A stretch of 64,000 nt of DNA, from the NCBI RefSeq assembly GCF_000816245.1, contig NZ_CP007769.1:1272464-1336463 (forward strand), written 5' to 3'. The DNA comes from Campylobacter sp. RM16704. GTDB taxonomy: Bacteria; Campylobacterota; Campylobacteria; Campylobacterales; Campylobacteraceae. The notes beneath the pieces were generated by a model. It made no database searches and had not been told where the DNA came from. It saw only the letters and a list, made by a program, of their open reading frames with translations. Position 1 is the first letter of the stretch. The number at the start of each line of letters is the position of its first letter. A program made the translations under genes and the position numbers. Shown here piece after piece: positions 40,226 to 50,315 of this stretch.

Positions 40226-40276
40226 ATTATCAAAATTAAAAGTTTTTAAGAATAAAATTAAGACAATTTTGATAAT
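40226..40276. promoter_or_regulatory. Long inverted repeat between ahpC and fdxA
   Basis: ATTATCAAAATT (40226-40237) and AATTTTGATAAT (40265-40276) form perfect 12-base arms 27 bases apart, just before fdxA. The arms contain GATAAT, a half of the Fur box, so they may be two regulator half-sites. A terminator is unlikely because no gene ends there. Confidence 0.45.
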
Positions 40277-40310
40277 CTTATATCTGATAACATTAATGTA
40301 AGGAGAAAAA

Positions 40311-40595
40311 ATGGCAGTTAAAATTACTGATATTTGTATAGCCTGTGGCTCTTGTATAGATGAATGTCCGGTAAATGCAATTGTAGATGATGCAAACAAT
40401 CCAGAGGGTGAAGATAGATATTATGTATATGCTGATAAATGTGTAGAATGTGTTGGACATAATGATCAACCAGCTTGTGCTAGTGCTTGTCCGACTGATG
40501 GTTGTATTGTATGGAGTGATATTGTGAGCGGTCAACCAAGTCGTGATAATATTGGAAGCAATTTAAGAGATGGCTCAACTCCAGTATTTGCATAA
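40311..40595 (+). CDS. fdxA: 4Fe-4S ferredoxin, YfhL type
   Basis: 94-residue two-cluster ferredoxin with CIACGSCIDECP and CVECVGHNDQPACASACP; the stretched second motif is the YfhL/Allochromatium type. It transfers electrons in the cytoplasm. An AAGGAG site precedes the ATG. In C. jejuni fdxA is divergent from ahpC and iron-responsive (recalled). Confidence 0.92.
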   Translation: MAVKITDICIACGSCIDECPVNAIVDDANNPEGEDRYYVYADKCVECVGHNDQPACASACPTDGCIVWSDIVSGQPSRDNIGSNLRDGSTPVFA

Positions 40596-40604
40596 AATAA
40601 ACAT

Positions 40605-40639
40605 AAGTGTCTTTTGATATTTTAAAGTAAAAGACACTT
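40605..40639 (+). terminator. Terminator after fdxA
   Basis: AAGTGTCTTTT (40605-40615) and AAAAGACACTT (40629-40639), an 11-base stem shortly after the fdxA stop; weak T run after it. Confidence 0.6.
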
Positions 40640-40688
40640 CAATTCTTCAAAATCACAAAAATTTATATAATTTTAATACATTTATTGA

Positions 40689-40694
40689 TATAAT
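40689..40694 (+). promoter_or_regulatory. -10 box for ndk operon
   Basis: TATAAT 54 bases before the ndk start. It would drive ndk, the DUF177 gene, rpmF, plsX and fabH. Confidence 0.45.
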
Positions 40695-40747
40695 TAGAGC
40701 TTTTATACAAACAAAAATCATAACTTAAGTATAATAAAGGGGATATT

Positions 40748-41161
40748 TTGGAAAAAACACTTTCTATTATTAAACCTGATGCAGTAAAAAAAGGTGTAAT
40801 TGGTCAAATATTATCACGCTTTGAAAACAATGGCTTAAGAATAGCAGCAACAAAAAAAATTCAACTTTCTCAAAAAGAAGCTCAAGAATTTTATGCTATT
40901 CATAAGGACAGACCTTTTTTTAAAGATTTAGTTGAATTTATGATTAGTGGACCGGTTGTAGTTTCTGTTTTAGAGGGCGAAAATGCTGTATTAAAAAATA
41001 GAGAATTAATGGGTGCTACTAATCCAAAAGAAGCAGCGCCTGGTACTATTAGAGCAGATTTTGCAGATAGTATTGATGCAAATGCAGTTCATGGAAGTGA
41101 TAGCTTAGAAAATGCAAAAATTGAAATAGAATTTTTCTTTTCAAAAACTGAAATTTTATAA
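40748..41161 (+). CDS. ndk: Nucleoside diphosphate kinase
   Basis: Balances nucleoside triphosphates. 137 residues; the phosphorylated histidine is in NAVHGSDS and KPDAVKKG starts the fold. It begins with TTG at 40748 after AAAGGGGA; there is no nearby ATG in frame, and the N-terminus [13 protein letters not shown] is exactly that of NDK. One-base overlap with the next gene. Confidence 0.95.
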   Translation: MEKTLSIIKPDAVKKGVIGQILSRFENNGLRIAATKKIQLSQKEAQEFYAIHKDRPFFKDLVEFMISGPVVVSVLEGENAVLKNRELMGATNPKEAAPGTIRADFADSIDANAVHGSDSLENAKIEIEFFFSKTEIL

Positions 41162-41526
41162 TGAGAATTCCATTTGCAAAACTCAGCTCTGTTGCTTATC
41201 CTTTTAAATTGGATCTTGATAATATCCTTTTTGAAGGAAGTATAGAAAAGGTTAATCCAAAACTAGCTAAAATAAAAGCTAATTTTAAAGGCTTTACTTA
41301 TAGAAATTGCGACCGCTGTGGCGATGAAATGGAGCTTGAGATTAATCAAAAAGTAGAGCTTTTTGCAAGTGATGGAATTTTCAAAGATAAGAATAACATA
41401 TTAAGTGATACTATGGAATTTTTTGATTACCATATAGACTTAATAGAACTTGCTTCAAGTGAGTTGCAATCTTACTTGAGTGATTATTTTTATTGTAATA
41501 AATGTTTAAACCAATCAAAGGAGTAA
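41161..41526 (+). CDS. DUF177 (YceD-like) protein
   Basis: 121 residues with two CxxC pairs, CDRCGDEME and CNKCLNQ, as in DUF177 proteins encoded directly before rpmF in many bacteria. The family is linked to 23S rRNA metabolism. Overlaps ndk by one base. Confidence 0.8.
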   Translation: MRIPFAKLSSVAYPFKLDLDNILFEGSIEKVNPKLAKIKANFKGFTYRNCDRCGDEMELEINQKVELFASDGIFKDKNNILSDTMEFFDYHIDLIELASSELQSYLSDYFYCNKCLNQSKE

Positions 41527-41529
41527 AAA

Positions 41530-41676
41530 ATGGCAGTACCTAAGAGAAGAGTTAGTAAAACTCGTGCGGCTAAACGTAGAACTCATTATAAAGTTACTCT
41601 ACCTATGCCTGTTAAAGACAAAGATGGTAGCTACAAAATGCCTCATCGTATTAATCCAACAACTAAGGAATATTAA
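41530..41676 (+). CDS. rpmF: 50S ribosomal protein L32
   Basis: 48-residue ribosomal protein beginning [17 protein letters not shown], diagnostic of L32. This form lacks the zinc cysteines found in some L32 proteins. AAAGGAG precedes it, and plsX follows after 6 bases. Confidence 0.95.
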   Translation: MAVPKRRVSKTRAAKRRTHYKVTLPMPVKDKDGSYKMPHRINPTTKEY

Positions 41677-41682
41677 AAAACA

Positions 41683-42672
41683 ATGATTAACATTGCTATT
41701 GATGCAATGGGTGGAGATTTTGGGGAAAAACCTATCATAGATGGTGTAATTCAAGCTTTAAAAGAAAAAAAATTTAAAGCTGTCTTGGTAGGAGATCCTC
41801 AAAAATTAAAAACGTTAATCCCACGGGATTTAAGTCCATATGTAGAATATGAAGAAGCTTATGATGTGTTTGCTATGGATGAAAATTCCACCGATGCATT
41901 AAAAAGAAAAGATAGTACTATTTATAAGGCTATAGATTTAGTAAGAAATCAAAAAGCAAAAGCTGTTGTTTCTGCGGGACATAGTGGTGCTACTATGAGC
42001 TTGGCTACTTTGAGACTTGGAAGACTAGCTAATATTGCTAGACCTGCAATTGCAACTTTAATGCCAAATATTAATTCTAGAACTTTAGTGTTAGATGTTG
42101 GAGCAAATGTTGATTGTAAAAGTGAGCATTTATTTCAATTTGCCATTATGGGCGAAGCTTATGCTAAAGAAATTCTAAAGATTTCTAAGCCTAGAGTTGC
42201 ATTACTTTCCAATGGAGAAGAAGAATGTAAAGGCAACGAACTTACCAAAGAAACTCATCAATTATTAAAGCAACTTCCAAATTTTATTGGAAATGCTGAA
42301 GGTAGAGATATTTTTAATGGTACAATAGATGTATTAGTATGTGATGGATTCAATGGGAATATTTTACTTAAAACCGGTGAAGGTGTTGCAAGTGTCATTA
42401 CAAAACTTTTAAAGCAAGAAATTCAAAAGTCTTTCTTAGCAAAACTTGGTTATCTTTTGGCAAAACCAGCTTTTGATGAATTAAAAACACATATTGACTA
42501 TGAAGAATATGGTGGAGCCCCTCTATTAGGTGTTAAAGAATGTGTAATTATCAGCCATGGTAAAAGCGGTCCTAAAGCAATCAAAAATGCTATTTTTCAA
42601 GCATTAAATTTTACCCAATCAAATATCAACTTAACCATAGAAAAAGAACTTTTAAATTATGAAATCATTTAA
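41683..42672 (+). CDS. plsX: Phosphate acyltransferase
   Basis: Makes acyl-phosphate from acyl-ACP for phospholipid synthesis. 329 residues; starts with [10 protein letters not shown], and GHSGATMS and DVGANVD are conserved. Overlaps fabH by 14 bases in the classical rpmF-plsX-fabH order. Confidence 0.96.
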   Translation: MINIAIDAMGGDFGEKPIIDGVIQALKEKKFKAVLVGDPQKLKTLIPRDLSPYVEYEEAYDVFAMDENSTDALKRKDSTIYKAIDLVRNQKAKAVVSAGHSGATMSLATLRLGRLANIARPAIATLMPNINSRTLVLDVGANVDCKSEHLFQFAIMGEAYAKEILKISKPRVALLSNGEEECKGNELTKETHQLLKQLPNFIGNAEGRDIFNGTIDVLVCDGFNGNILLKTGEGVASVITKLLKQEIQKSFLAKLGYLLAKPAFDELKTHIDYEEYGGAPLLGVKECVIISHGKSGPKAIKNAIFQALNFTQSNINLTIEKELLNYEII

Positions 42673-43642
42673 AGCTTCTTTAAAAAGTATAGCTTCTTAT
42701 ATTCCTGAAAAAATTCTAAGTAATTTTGATTTAGAAAAAATGGTTCAAACCGACAATGAATGGATACTAAGAAGAACAGGAATTCAAGAAAGACGTATTG
42801 CAGGTAAAGATGAAAATACGAGTGATCTTGGAACAAAAGCGGCAGTTAAAGCCATCCAAAGAGCCGATTTAGCACCACAAGATATTGATGCAATTATAGT
42901 TGCAACTTTAAGCCCTGATTATTTTACTATGCCTTCAACTGCATGTAAAATTGCCTATAATTTGGGTTTAAAAAATATTACCGCATTCGATATTTCAGCT
43001 GCATGTTCAGGTTTTATTTATCTATTAGAAATTGCAAAATCTATGGTTGAAAGTGGCATTAAAAAAAATGTATTGATAATAGGGACTGAAAAAATAAGTT
43101 CTATTATAGATTATACTGATAGAAGTATGTGTGTCTTATTTGGAGATGGTGCAGGAGCAGGTGTTGTTTCTTTGGATAACAATTTTCCTATTTTAGATAC
43201 TCATACAGCAAGTGATGGTGAATTTGGTGATTTATTAATGACACAAAGATCTCAAAAAAGTAGTATTTGCAGTCCCCTTTCTATGCAAATGAAAGGCAAT
43301 GAAGTTTTCAAAATTGCCGTGAATACTTTAAGTAATGATGTGATTAATATTTTAGCTAAAAATAATATCAACGCAAATGATATTGATCTTTTTATACCTC
43401 ATCAAGCCAATCTAAGAATTATTAAAGCCGTTCAAGAAAAATTAAATTTTAAAGATGAACAATGTATAGTTACAGTACATAAATATGGAAACACTTCAGC
43501 TGCTTCTATACCCATGGCTATGAATGATGCTTATGAAGATGGTCGTTTAAAACAAGGTTCTTTAATATTACTAGATGCCTTCGGTGGAGGTTTTACTTGG
43601 GGTTCAGCACTTCTTCGTTTTGGTGGAAAAAATAACAAATAA
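42659..43642 (+). CDS. fabH: 3-oxoacyl-ACP synthase III (housekeeping)
   Basis: Starts fatty acid synthesis by joining acetyl-CoA and malonyl-ACP. 327 residues with Cys in AACSGFIY, His in FIPHQAN and Asn in YGNTSAAS. It is the canonical copy, in contrast to the one in the glycosylation locus. Confidence 0.96.
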   Translation: MKSFKASLKSIASYIPEKILSNFDLEKMVQTDNEWILRRTGIQERRIAGKDENTSDLGTKAAVKAIQRADLAPQDIDAIIVATLSPDYFTMPSTACKIAYNLGLKNITAFDISAACSGFIYLLEIAKSMVESGIKKNVLIIGTEKISSIIDYTDRSMCVLFGDGAGAGVVSLDNNFPILDTHTASDGEFGDLLMTQRSQKSSICSPLSMQMKGNEVFKIAVNTLSNDVINILAKNNINANDIDLFIPHQANLRIIKAVQEKLNFKDEQCIVTVHKYGNTSAASIPMAMNDAYEDGRLKQGSLILLDAFGGGFTWGSALLRFGGKNNK

Positions 43643-43664
43643 ATTAAAAACTTATTTGTTATTT
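43630..43664. terminator. Bidirectional terminator fabH/motB
   Basis: Perfect 13-base arms AAATAACAAATAA (43630-43642) and TTATTTGTTATTT (43652-43664). Both stop codons lie inside the stem. Confidence 0.65.
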
Positions 43665-44392
43665 AAATTTCCTATTTGATCCAATACGGATTTTTTGGTT
43701 TGATTATCTGAAGAATCCACACGAATATAAAATTCTACCCTGTTATTCATTTCATCTTCTTTATTATTAGTCAAATTAAAATTATTGCCGAAACTTACCA
43801 CTATAAGTTGAGATGGATTAATTCCTCTAGCAATTAAATAATCAGCTACAACTTGAGCTCTTTTACTTGCTAAATCAAAATTTCTTTTTGGATCATTGTC
43901 GCTATTATCGGTGTAACCTCTAAGTTCTATTTGTGCTTGGGCTGGCATTCTTTTTAATACTTCACTAATACGTTTTAAAAAATCTTGCACATCAGCTGAA
44001 TCAATTTGCGTACTACCCCTGGCAAATTCAACCCTAGCTGGTAAATTTAAGATTATGTTGTTTTCTCTTTGATCTAGTGCTGCTTTTAATTTTTCAATAT
44101 TTTCCTGTTGAGTTATACTTAATTTTTTAAGCTTTTCTAATTCTTCTATATTAGCATTAGATGGAGCACTATATCTATTGTGTATCTCACTTTCTTTTTC
44201 TAATGGATTAGAAGCTGTAAATTCAAATATTTTGATAAATTCTGTTTTTAAAGCTTCTGTTTTAGCAGGATTACTCTCAGAAATAGCCCAAAGGGCTATA
44301 AAAAGCGCCAAAAGTAAACTTAAAAAATCCGCATAAGGCACTGCCCATCTTTCACCAGCAGGACATTCTGGACATTTATGTTTTTTAGCCAT
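43652..44392 (-). CDS. motB: Flagellar stator protein MotB
   Basis: Anchors the stator to peptidoglycan. 246 residues; the proton-binding Asp is Asp22 in PYADFLSLLL, and the C-terminal OmpA-like domain has GYTDNSDNDP. It follows motA after 9 bases. Confidence 0.95.
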   Translation of the reverse strand: MAKKHKCPECPAGERWAVPYADFLSLLLALFIALWAISESNPAKTEALKTEFIKIFEFTASNPLEKESEIHNRYSAPSNANIEELEKLKKLSITQQENIEKLKAALDQRENNIILNLPARVEFARGSTQIDSADVQDFLKRISEVLKRMPAQAQIELRGYTDNSDNDPKRNFDLASKRAQVVADYLIARGINPSQLIVVSFGNNFNLTNNKEDEMNNRVEFYIRVDSSDNQTKKSVLDQIGNLNNK

Positions 44393-44401
44393 TTTTTACT
44401 C

Positions 44402-45175
44402 TTACTTATCAAATTGAGAAATTCTAGGTTCACCCTGGCCAAGATAATTAAACAATTTAGCCTCCAAATCTCTTGGGTTAGCCCCTTCTGCTATACTTAC
44501 AATAGCATGAGAGATAACTATTCTTTCTTTAACTAACTCGTGTGCATTAGCTTTTATCTTATGCCCCCAAGGACCAAATAAAGCATAAGACCCAAAAATT
44601 CCAGTAACCGTAGCAGTAAAAGCACCCGCAATACCTGCTGCCATAGCTTGAGGATCATCAAGAAGTTGCAAAGCAAGCATAAGCCCCATAACCGCTCCAA
44701 CAAGTCCCATTGTAGGACAAGTTTCACCAAAACGAATCCAATATTCTGCGGTTTCTTTATAATATTCTTCCATTTCTTCTATTTGGATTTCCATACTCTC
44801 TTTAATTTCTTCTACGCTTTTACCATCAACCATCATCATCATGGTTTCTTTTAAAAACTCATTATCAATCTCATTAGTTTTTGATTCTAAAGCCAAAAGT
44901 CCATCTCTTCTTGCTATAATAGAGTATTCTACGAGTTCAGCTATTCTTTGGCTTAAATTTACTCCAGCACCTTTAAATGCAAGTTTTAATTCCTTGTATG
45001 CGGCTTTCACAAATTTTTTATGTGTTGCAGTCATTGCACAAAAAGCTGAGGTTGGAACCACAATCAAAAATGAACTAAAATGCAAAACATGCAAAGGATT
45101 ACCACCCTCTAAAATATCTCCTACAGAAATACTAGTAACAGCTAACACTATCCCAAGTATGGTTGAAAGATCCAT
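44402..45175 (-). CDS. motA: Flagellar stator protein MotA
   Basis: Membrane ion-channel subunit of 257 residues with four helices; the conserved segment CPTMGLVGAVMGLM and the cytoplasmic loop rich in charged residues are present. It pairs with MotB to drive rotation. It is 12 bases downstream of polA. Confidence 0.95.
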   Translation of the reverse strand: MDLSTILGIVLAVTSISVGDILEGGNPLHVLHFSSFLIVVPTSAFCAMTATHKKFVKAAYKELKLAFKGAGVNLSQRIAELVEYSIIARRDGLLALESKTNEIDNEFLKETMMMMVDGKSVEEIKESMEIQIEEMEEYYKETAEYWIRFGETCPTMGLVGAVMGLMLALQLLDDPQAMAAGIAGAFTATVTGIFGSYALFGPWGHKIKANAHELVKERIVISHAIVSIAEGANPRDLEAKLFNYLGQGEPRISQFDK

Positions 45176-45187
45176 TAATTATTCTCC

Positions 45188-47827
45188 TTATTTTAATGCG
45201 CCCCAATTTTTGGCAATACTCGATGAAGTTTTTAATTTTACATTTAATTTTACAATATTTTCCATAATATCACTAGCTTTTTTCGTAAAATTTTCACAAA
45301 ATTCATCTTTAACTTCAAAGACAAGCTCATCATGAATTTGTAAAATTAAACGCTTATTATCATCTAAATTTTTTGCAATTTCTAGCATTGCAAGTTTTAT
45401 TATATCGGCAGCTGAGCCTTGAAGTGTAGAATTTATACTTTCTCTTTCATACATTGCAACTTGCATAGGTTTTGCATTCTCAAAATCAAAATAACGCTTA
45501 CGACCTAATAAAGTCTTTATAAAACCATTTTGTTTAGCTTCGTTTTTTACTTTTTCAAAATAAACTTTTATGCTTGTAAAATTTTCAAAATACTTTTCTA
45601 TATATTCTTTAGCTAATTTTGCCTCTATTTTTAAATTTTGACTTAAAGTTTTATAACCCATACCATAAATAAGTCCAAAGTTTATACTTTTAGCTATACT
45701 TCTTGTATTATAATCACTCTGTCCAAAAATCATTATAGCTGTTTTTGCGTGAATATCTTCATTATTAGAAAACGCTTCCAATAATTTTTCGTCTTCACTA
45801 AAATGCGCAAGCATTCTAAGTTCAATTTGAGAATAATCAAGCGAGATAAAACTAAATCCTTCTTTAGCTATAAAACATGATTTATAATCTTTCGCATATT
45901 GTCCATGTGCAGGGATATTTTGCAAATTTGGATCTTTTGATGAAAGGCGTCCGGTAGCTGTACCAGTTTGTAAAAAGCTTGAATAAATTCTTGAGTTTTC
46001 ATCTTTTTTAGCTAATTTTAACAAAGGTTCACAATAAGTAGAAACTAATTTTGCAAGCTCTCTATAAGCTAAAATTTCTTTCACGATCGGATGATTATCT
46101 AAAATAACATTTAAAACCTTTTCATCAGTAGAATAACCTGTTTTACTTTTTTTACCACTTGGTAGCTTTAATTTTTCAAATAAAACATCCCCTACTTGTT
46201 TAGGAGAGTTAATATTAAATTTTTCACCCGCTAAATCATATATTTTTTCACTTAGTATTTTAATGTCTTGGCTAAAACTTTGCATCAAGCTTTCAAGTTT
46301 TTGAGTATCAAGCTTGATACCATTACCCTCCATCATCATAAGTACTTTTATAAATTCAAATTCACTTTTTTGCGCAAGCTCAAATAAAGGCTTTTCTAAA
46401 TTTTTTAAAAAATACAAATAAAATCTTAAAGTGATATAAGCATCCTCGGCTGCATATTTACAAGCTTTTTCTACATCCACTCCTGCAAAACTTTCTCCTT
46501 TTTTTACTAAATCTTCAAAATGCAAAGTCTCATAATCAAATAATCTTTTTGCCAAATCATCCATATTTACACGCAAACTTGGCTCTTTAAGCCATGCAAG
46601 TATCATAGTATCAGCATAGTTTTTTGGAGGAAGTAAATTGAAATTGTTTTTTATAATCTCAAAATCATATTTAAGATTATGACCTATAACCGTGCTTTGA
46701 TAGATTTTTTCTATACCCTTTTTAGCCACTTGCATAGAAATTTGCTTACAAACTCCTAAATAATCATGCGCAAGTGGTACATAAAAAGCTTCACTTTCAT
46801 GAAAACAAAAGCTAAATCCTACTATTTTTGCTTCTTTAGTATTTAAACCTGTAGTTTCTGTGTCAAAAGCAACGATGCTTTGATTATCAATTTTTTCTAA
46901 AATTTCAAATAATTCTTTTTCATCTAAAATTAATCTTGCATTAAATCCTAAATTTTTATCTTTATTAGTAGGGTTAGTGCGTAGTTTTTTTAACAAAGCG
47001 TTTAATTCATAATGCTCTAAAATATCCATAATCTTAAGCAAAGGTTCATCTTTAGGATACTCACAATTTAAAAGCATATCTTTTACATCTAAATTTTCAT
47101 ATAATGAAGCAAGTTTTTTACTTAAAAAGGCATTTTCTTTGCTTTCAAGTAATAAATTACGATTTCTTTCGTTACGCACTAGTGCTAAGTTTTCATAAAT
47201 TCCCTCAATACTTTCAAATTCATCAAGTAAATTTTTAGCACCCTTAGCACCTATTCCTTTTACCCCTGGGATATTATCTGAACTATCTCCACAAAGTGCC
47301 AAAAAGTCTCTTATTTGGCTAGGTTTTACCCCATATTTTTCCAAGCACCCTGCTTCATTATAATCATTTTTTGAAATAGGACTATAAATACTAACTTTAT
47401 CATCTTTTATAAGTTGATATAAATCTTTATCTTGAGTGATAATTCTTATAAAAATTTCTTTATCTTCACACTCTTTTACCAAAGATGCGATAATATCATC
47501 TGCTTCATACCCTTCACAAGAAAAGCTTGAAAAGCCCATTTTTTCTATCATTTGAATACAAATTGGAATTTGAGTTAATAAATCAGGTGGAGGAGGAGTA
47601 CGGTTGATTTTATAATTAGGATCAATTTCACTTCTAAAAGTTTTTCCTTTACTATCAAGAGCAAAGATGATCATATCACTAGGATGTTCATTTTTCAAAC
47701 TATAAATAAAATTAGCAAAACCACTAATCATATTACTAGGCTCACCTTTTGAATTTTTCAAACCCTTTAATGCATAAAAAAGTCTAAAGAAAAAACCAAA
47801 AGTATCAATTATTGTTAAAGTTTTCAT
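45188..47827 (-). CDS. polA: DNA polymerase I
   Basis: 879-residue repair and replication polymerase. The N-terminal 5'-3' nuclease domain has DSKGKTFR and GDSSDNIPG; the middle 3'-5' exonuclease keeps the acidic FDTETTGL motif, so proofreading is probably intact; the polymerase part has SLDYSQIELR, INFGLIYGMG and QIHDELVFEV. Complete. Confidence 0.97.
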   Translation of the reverse strand: MKTLTIIDTFGFFFRLFYALKGLKNSKGEPSNMISGFANFIYSLKNEHPSDMIIFALDSKGKTFRSEIDPNYKINRTPPPPDLLTQIPICIQMIEKMGFSSFSCEGYEADDIIASLVKECEDKEIFIRIITQDKDLYQLIKDDKVSIYSPISKNDYNEAGCLEKYGVKPSQIRDFLALCGDSSDNIPGVKGIGAKGAKNLLDEFESIEGIYENLALVRNERNRNLLLESKENAFLSKKLASLYENLDVKDMLLNCEYPKDEPLLKIMDILEHYELNALLKKLRTNPTNKDKNLGFNARLILDEKELFEILEKIDNQSIVAFDTETTGLNTKEAKIVGFSFCFHESEAFYVPLAHDYLGVCKQISMQVAKKGIEKIYQSTVIGHNLKYDFEIIKNNFNLLPPKNYADTMILAWLKEPSLRVNMDDLAKRLFDYETLHFEDLVKKGESFAGVDVEKACKYAAEDAYITLRFYLYFLKNLEKPLFELAQKSEFEFIKVLMMMEGNGIKLDTQKLESLMQSFSQDIKILSEKIYDLAGEKFNINSPKQVGDVLFEKLKLPSGKKSKTGYSTDEKVLNVILDNHPIVKEILAYRELAKLVSTYCEPLLKLAKKDENSRIYSSFLQTGTATGRLSSKDPNLQNIPAHGQYAKDYKSCFIAKEGFSFISLDYSQIELRMLAHFSEDEKLLEAFSNNEDIHAKTAIMIFGQSDYNTRSIAKSINFGLIYGMGYKTLSQNLKIEAKLAKEYIEKYFENFTSIKVYFEKVKNEAKQNGFIKTLLGRKRYFDFENAKPMQVAMYERESINSTLQGSAADIIKLAMLEIAKNLDDNKRLILQIHDELVFEVKDEFCENFTKKASDIMENIVKLNVKLKTSSSIAKNWGALK

Positions 47828-47958
47828 TATTTTCCTAAAAATTTACATAATCAAATTATCACGCAATTTTATTTAAAAGATGGTAAAAAACCATTAAAAT
47901 TAAATTTTAATCTTTTTAGATAAAATTCGATTTTAATTTCTAAAACAAAGGGTTAATT

Positions 47959-49311
47959 TTGCAAACAAAATCAATTGCAGATGAGAATTTTCAAACGCCG
48001 CAAGGAAGAAAAGCTTTTAAAAAAGCTGTATTTTCATGTTGGCTAGGAACTGCTATGGAATACGCAGATTTTGCACTTTATGGCTTGGCTGCAGCTACTA
48101 TTTTTTCGGAAGTTTTCTTTCCTGAGCAAACTCCTGTTATAGCGTTATTGCTTAGTTTTGTTACTTATGGCATAGGTTTTATCGCTAGACCTATTGGGGC
48201 TTTATTTTTTGGATATTTAGGAGATAAATACGGAAGAAAAAATGTATTGATGAGTACTATTGCATTAATGGGTATTTCAACTACTTTAATTGGTTTTATA
48301 CCAAGTTATGCAGTAATTGGAATTTGGGCTCCTATATGTTTGGTTATTTTGCGTTTTATGCAAGGCTTTGGAGCAGGCGCTGAGCTTTCAGGTGGAACTG
48401 TCATGCTTGGAGAATACGCTCCTAGCAAACATAGAGGTTTAATCTCTTCTATCATCGCTCTTGGATCAAATAGCGGAACCTTGCTTGCAGCTTTTGTATG
48501 GCTTTTAGTTACAAGTATGGATGATGCTAGTTTTAAAGAATGGGGATGGAGAATTCCTTTTATAGGAAGTATCTTCATAGCACTTTTTGCTGTTTATATG
48601 CGTTTAAATGTAAAAGAAACTCCTGTTTTTGAAAAACAAAAAGAATTAATGCTAAAAATTCGTCATGAAAATGAAGCACATATGAAAAAAGATGAAAGAA
48701 CTTTTTGGCAAAAAAGTCGTGCATTTTGGACTATGGTGGGTATAAGAATAGGAGAAAATGGGCCATCTTATCTTGCACAAGGCTTTATAGTAGGCTATGT
48801 AACTAAAATTTTACTTCTTGATAAATCAGTAGCCACAACTGCTGTTGTTATCGCTTCTTTAGTGGGATTTTTAGTTATACCTTTAGCAGGATATTTAAGT
48901 GATAAATTTGGAAGACGCATTACTTATAGAGTCTTTTGCTTACTTTTAATGCTTTATGCCTTCCCTGCTTTTATGCTACTTGATAGTAAAAATGAAATTA
49001 TTGTAATTTTAACTATCATCGTGGGTATGTCTTTAGCTTCTTTAGGGATTTTTGGTGTGCAAGCTGCATGGGGCGTGGAGCTTTTTGGGGCAAAAAATCG
49101 TTATACTAAAATGGCACTAGCAAAAGAATTTGGCTCTATACTTTCAGGAGGAACTGCTCCTATGATAGCTTCAGCTTTGCTTGCTTATTATGGCACTTGG
49201 TGGCCAATAGCCTTGTATTTTGTTATCACTGCAGGAATTGGTTTTATCACAACTTTCTTTGCACCAGAAACTAGAGGCAGGGATTTAAATTTAATAGAAG
49301 ATGCCATATGA
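47959..49311 (+). CDS. MFS metabolite:proton symporter (ProP-like)
   Basis: 450-residue transporter with 12 hydrophobic segments. DKYGRKN is the loop 2-3 motif, and RFMQGFGAGAE marks helix 4 of the metabolite-H+ symporter group. The start is TTG at 47959 after AAAGGG. It overlaps a nucleoside hydrolase gene by 4 bases, so it may import a nucleoside, but this is inferred only from context. Confidence 0.88.
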   Translation: MQTKSIADENFQTPQGRKAFKKAVFSCWLGTAMEYADFALYGLAAATIFSEVFFPEQTPVIALLLSFVTYGIGFIARPIGALFFGYLGDKYGRKNVLMSTIALMGISTTLIGFIPSYAVIGIWAPICLVILRFMQGFGAGAELSGGTVMLGEYAPSKHRGLISSIIALGSNSGTLLAAFVWLLVTSMDDASFKEWGWRIPFIGSIFIALFAVYMRLNVKETPVFEKQKELMLKIRHENEAHMKKDERTFWQKSRAFWTMVGIRIGENGPSYLAQGFIVGYVTKILLLDKSVATTAVVIASLVGFLVIPLAGYLSDKFGRRITYRVFCLLLMLYAFPAFMLLDSKNEIIVILTIIVGMSLASLGIFGVQAAWGVELFGAKNRYTKMALAKEFGSILSGGTAPMIASALLAYYGTWWPIALYFVITAGIGFITTFFAPETRGRDLNLIEDAI

Positions 49312-50315
49312 TACGCCTTATTTTAGATACTGATATAGGCAATGGCATAGCAGGGGCAAATACTGATGATGGTTTAGCCCTTGGGCTTATTTTAACTTCT
49401 AAAGAAATCAAACTTGAAATGATTAGCACTTTAAGTGGTAATGTACAAGCTTTAACCGCTTATAGCGTTGCTAAAGACTTATTAAATAAGCTTAATCTAG
49501 ACATACCTTTGTATTTAGGTGCTCATGAAGCTTTATATGAAGATAGTCATTTTTGGAGACAAAGACTAGATAAAAGCGTGGAAGAGTTTAAACTTACTCA
49601 TCTTTGGGATCACATAAAACCTGTAAAAATCTTAGACAACATAAACCCAAATGCTTGTATGAAAATGGGTGAGCTTATTATGCAAAATCCAGGTGAAATT
49701 TCAATTTGTGCTATAGGACCTTTAACAAATATAGCTATTACTATGAAACTTTTTAAAGATTTTGATAAAAATGTGAAAGAAATTTTTATTATGGGTGGAA
49801 GTTTTGATATGCCTTATCATATCAAAGATACAAATTTTGGCTTTGATCCTGAAGCCGCTAGCATAGTTTTAAACTCAAGAGCTAAAATCACACTTGTTCC
49901 TTATAATGCAACAATGCAAACTATGCTCACACATGAAGATTTAAATGCTTTAGAAAATCAAAATCCTCTTTGTGATTTTTTAGTACAAACTTTAAGAGTC
50001 TGGATTGATTATGCAAGTAAAACAAGAGGCACAAATGGTACATGGATACATGATGCATTAACTGTTGCTTATATACTTGATCCAAATTTAGCAAGTTTTG
50101 ATGAGTATTTAGTAGATGTAATTTGTGATAGCACTTTTGCTAGAGGAAGCACGATAAGGTGTTTTAAAGATGCAAAAATGCCTATGAAAAATCATGAGCT
50201 AAAAAACACCGTAAAAGTTTTAAAAGATATTGATAATGCTAGACTTTTAAATCTTTTAAAATCAAGACTTTCAAATGGAATTTGCTATGAAAATTACAAA
50301 AGCATAACGACTTAA
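49308..50315 (+). CDS. Inosine-uridine preferring nucleoside hydrolase
   Basis: 335 residues. LDTDIGNG and the DDGLALG segment carry the calcium-binding aspartates of nucleoside hydrolases, and GGSFDMP is also conserved. It splits nucleosides into base and ribose for salvage. Its 3' end overlaps the convergent gene by 45 bases. Confidence 0.9.
   Translation: MIRLILDTDIGNGIAGANTDDGLALGLILTSKEIKLEMISTLSGNVQALTAYSVAKDLLNKLNLDIPLYLGAHEALYEDSHFWRQRLDKSVEEFKLTHLWDHIKPVKILDNINPNACMKMGELIMQNPGEISICAIGPLTNIAITMKLFKDFDKNVKEIFIMGGSFDMPYHIKDTNFGFDPEAASIVLNSRAKITLVPYNATMQTMLTHEDLNALENQNPLCDFLVQTLRVWIDYASKTRGTNGTWIHDALTVAYILDPNLASFDEYLVDVICDSTFARGSTIRCFKDAKMPMKNHELKNTVKVLKDIDNARLLNLLKSRLSNGICYENYKSITT

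Noticed and set aside
44648-45335. Plus-strand frames opposite motA and the polA end
   Set aside because: Antisense to conserved genes, with no domain sense.
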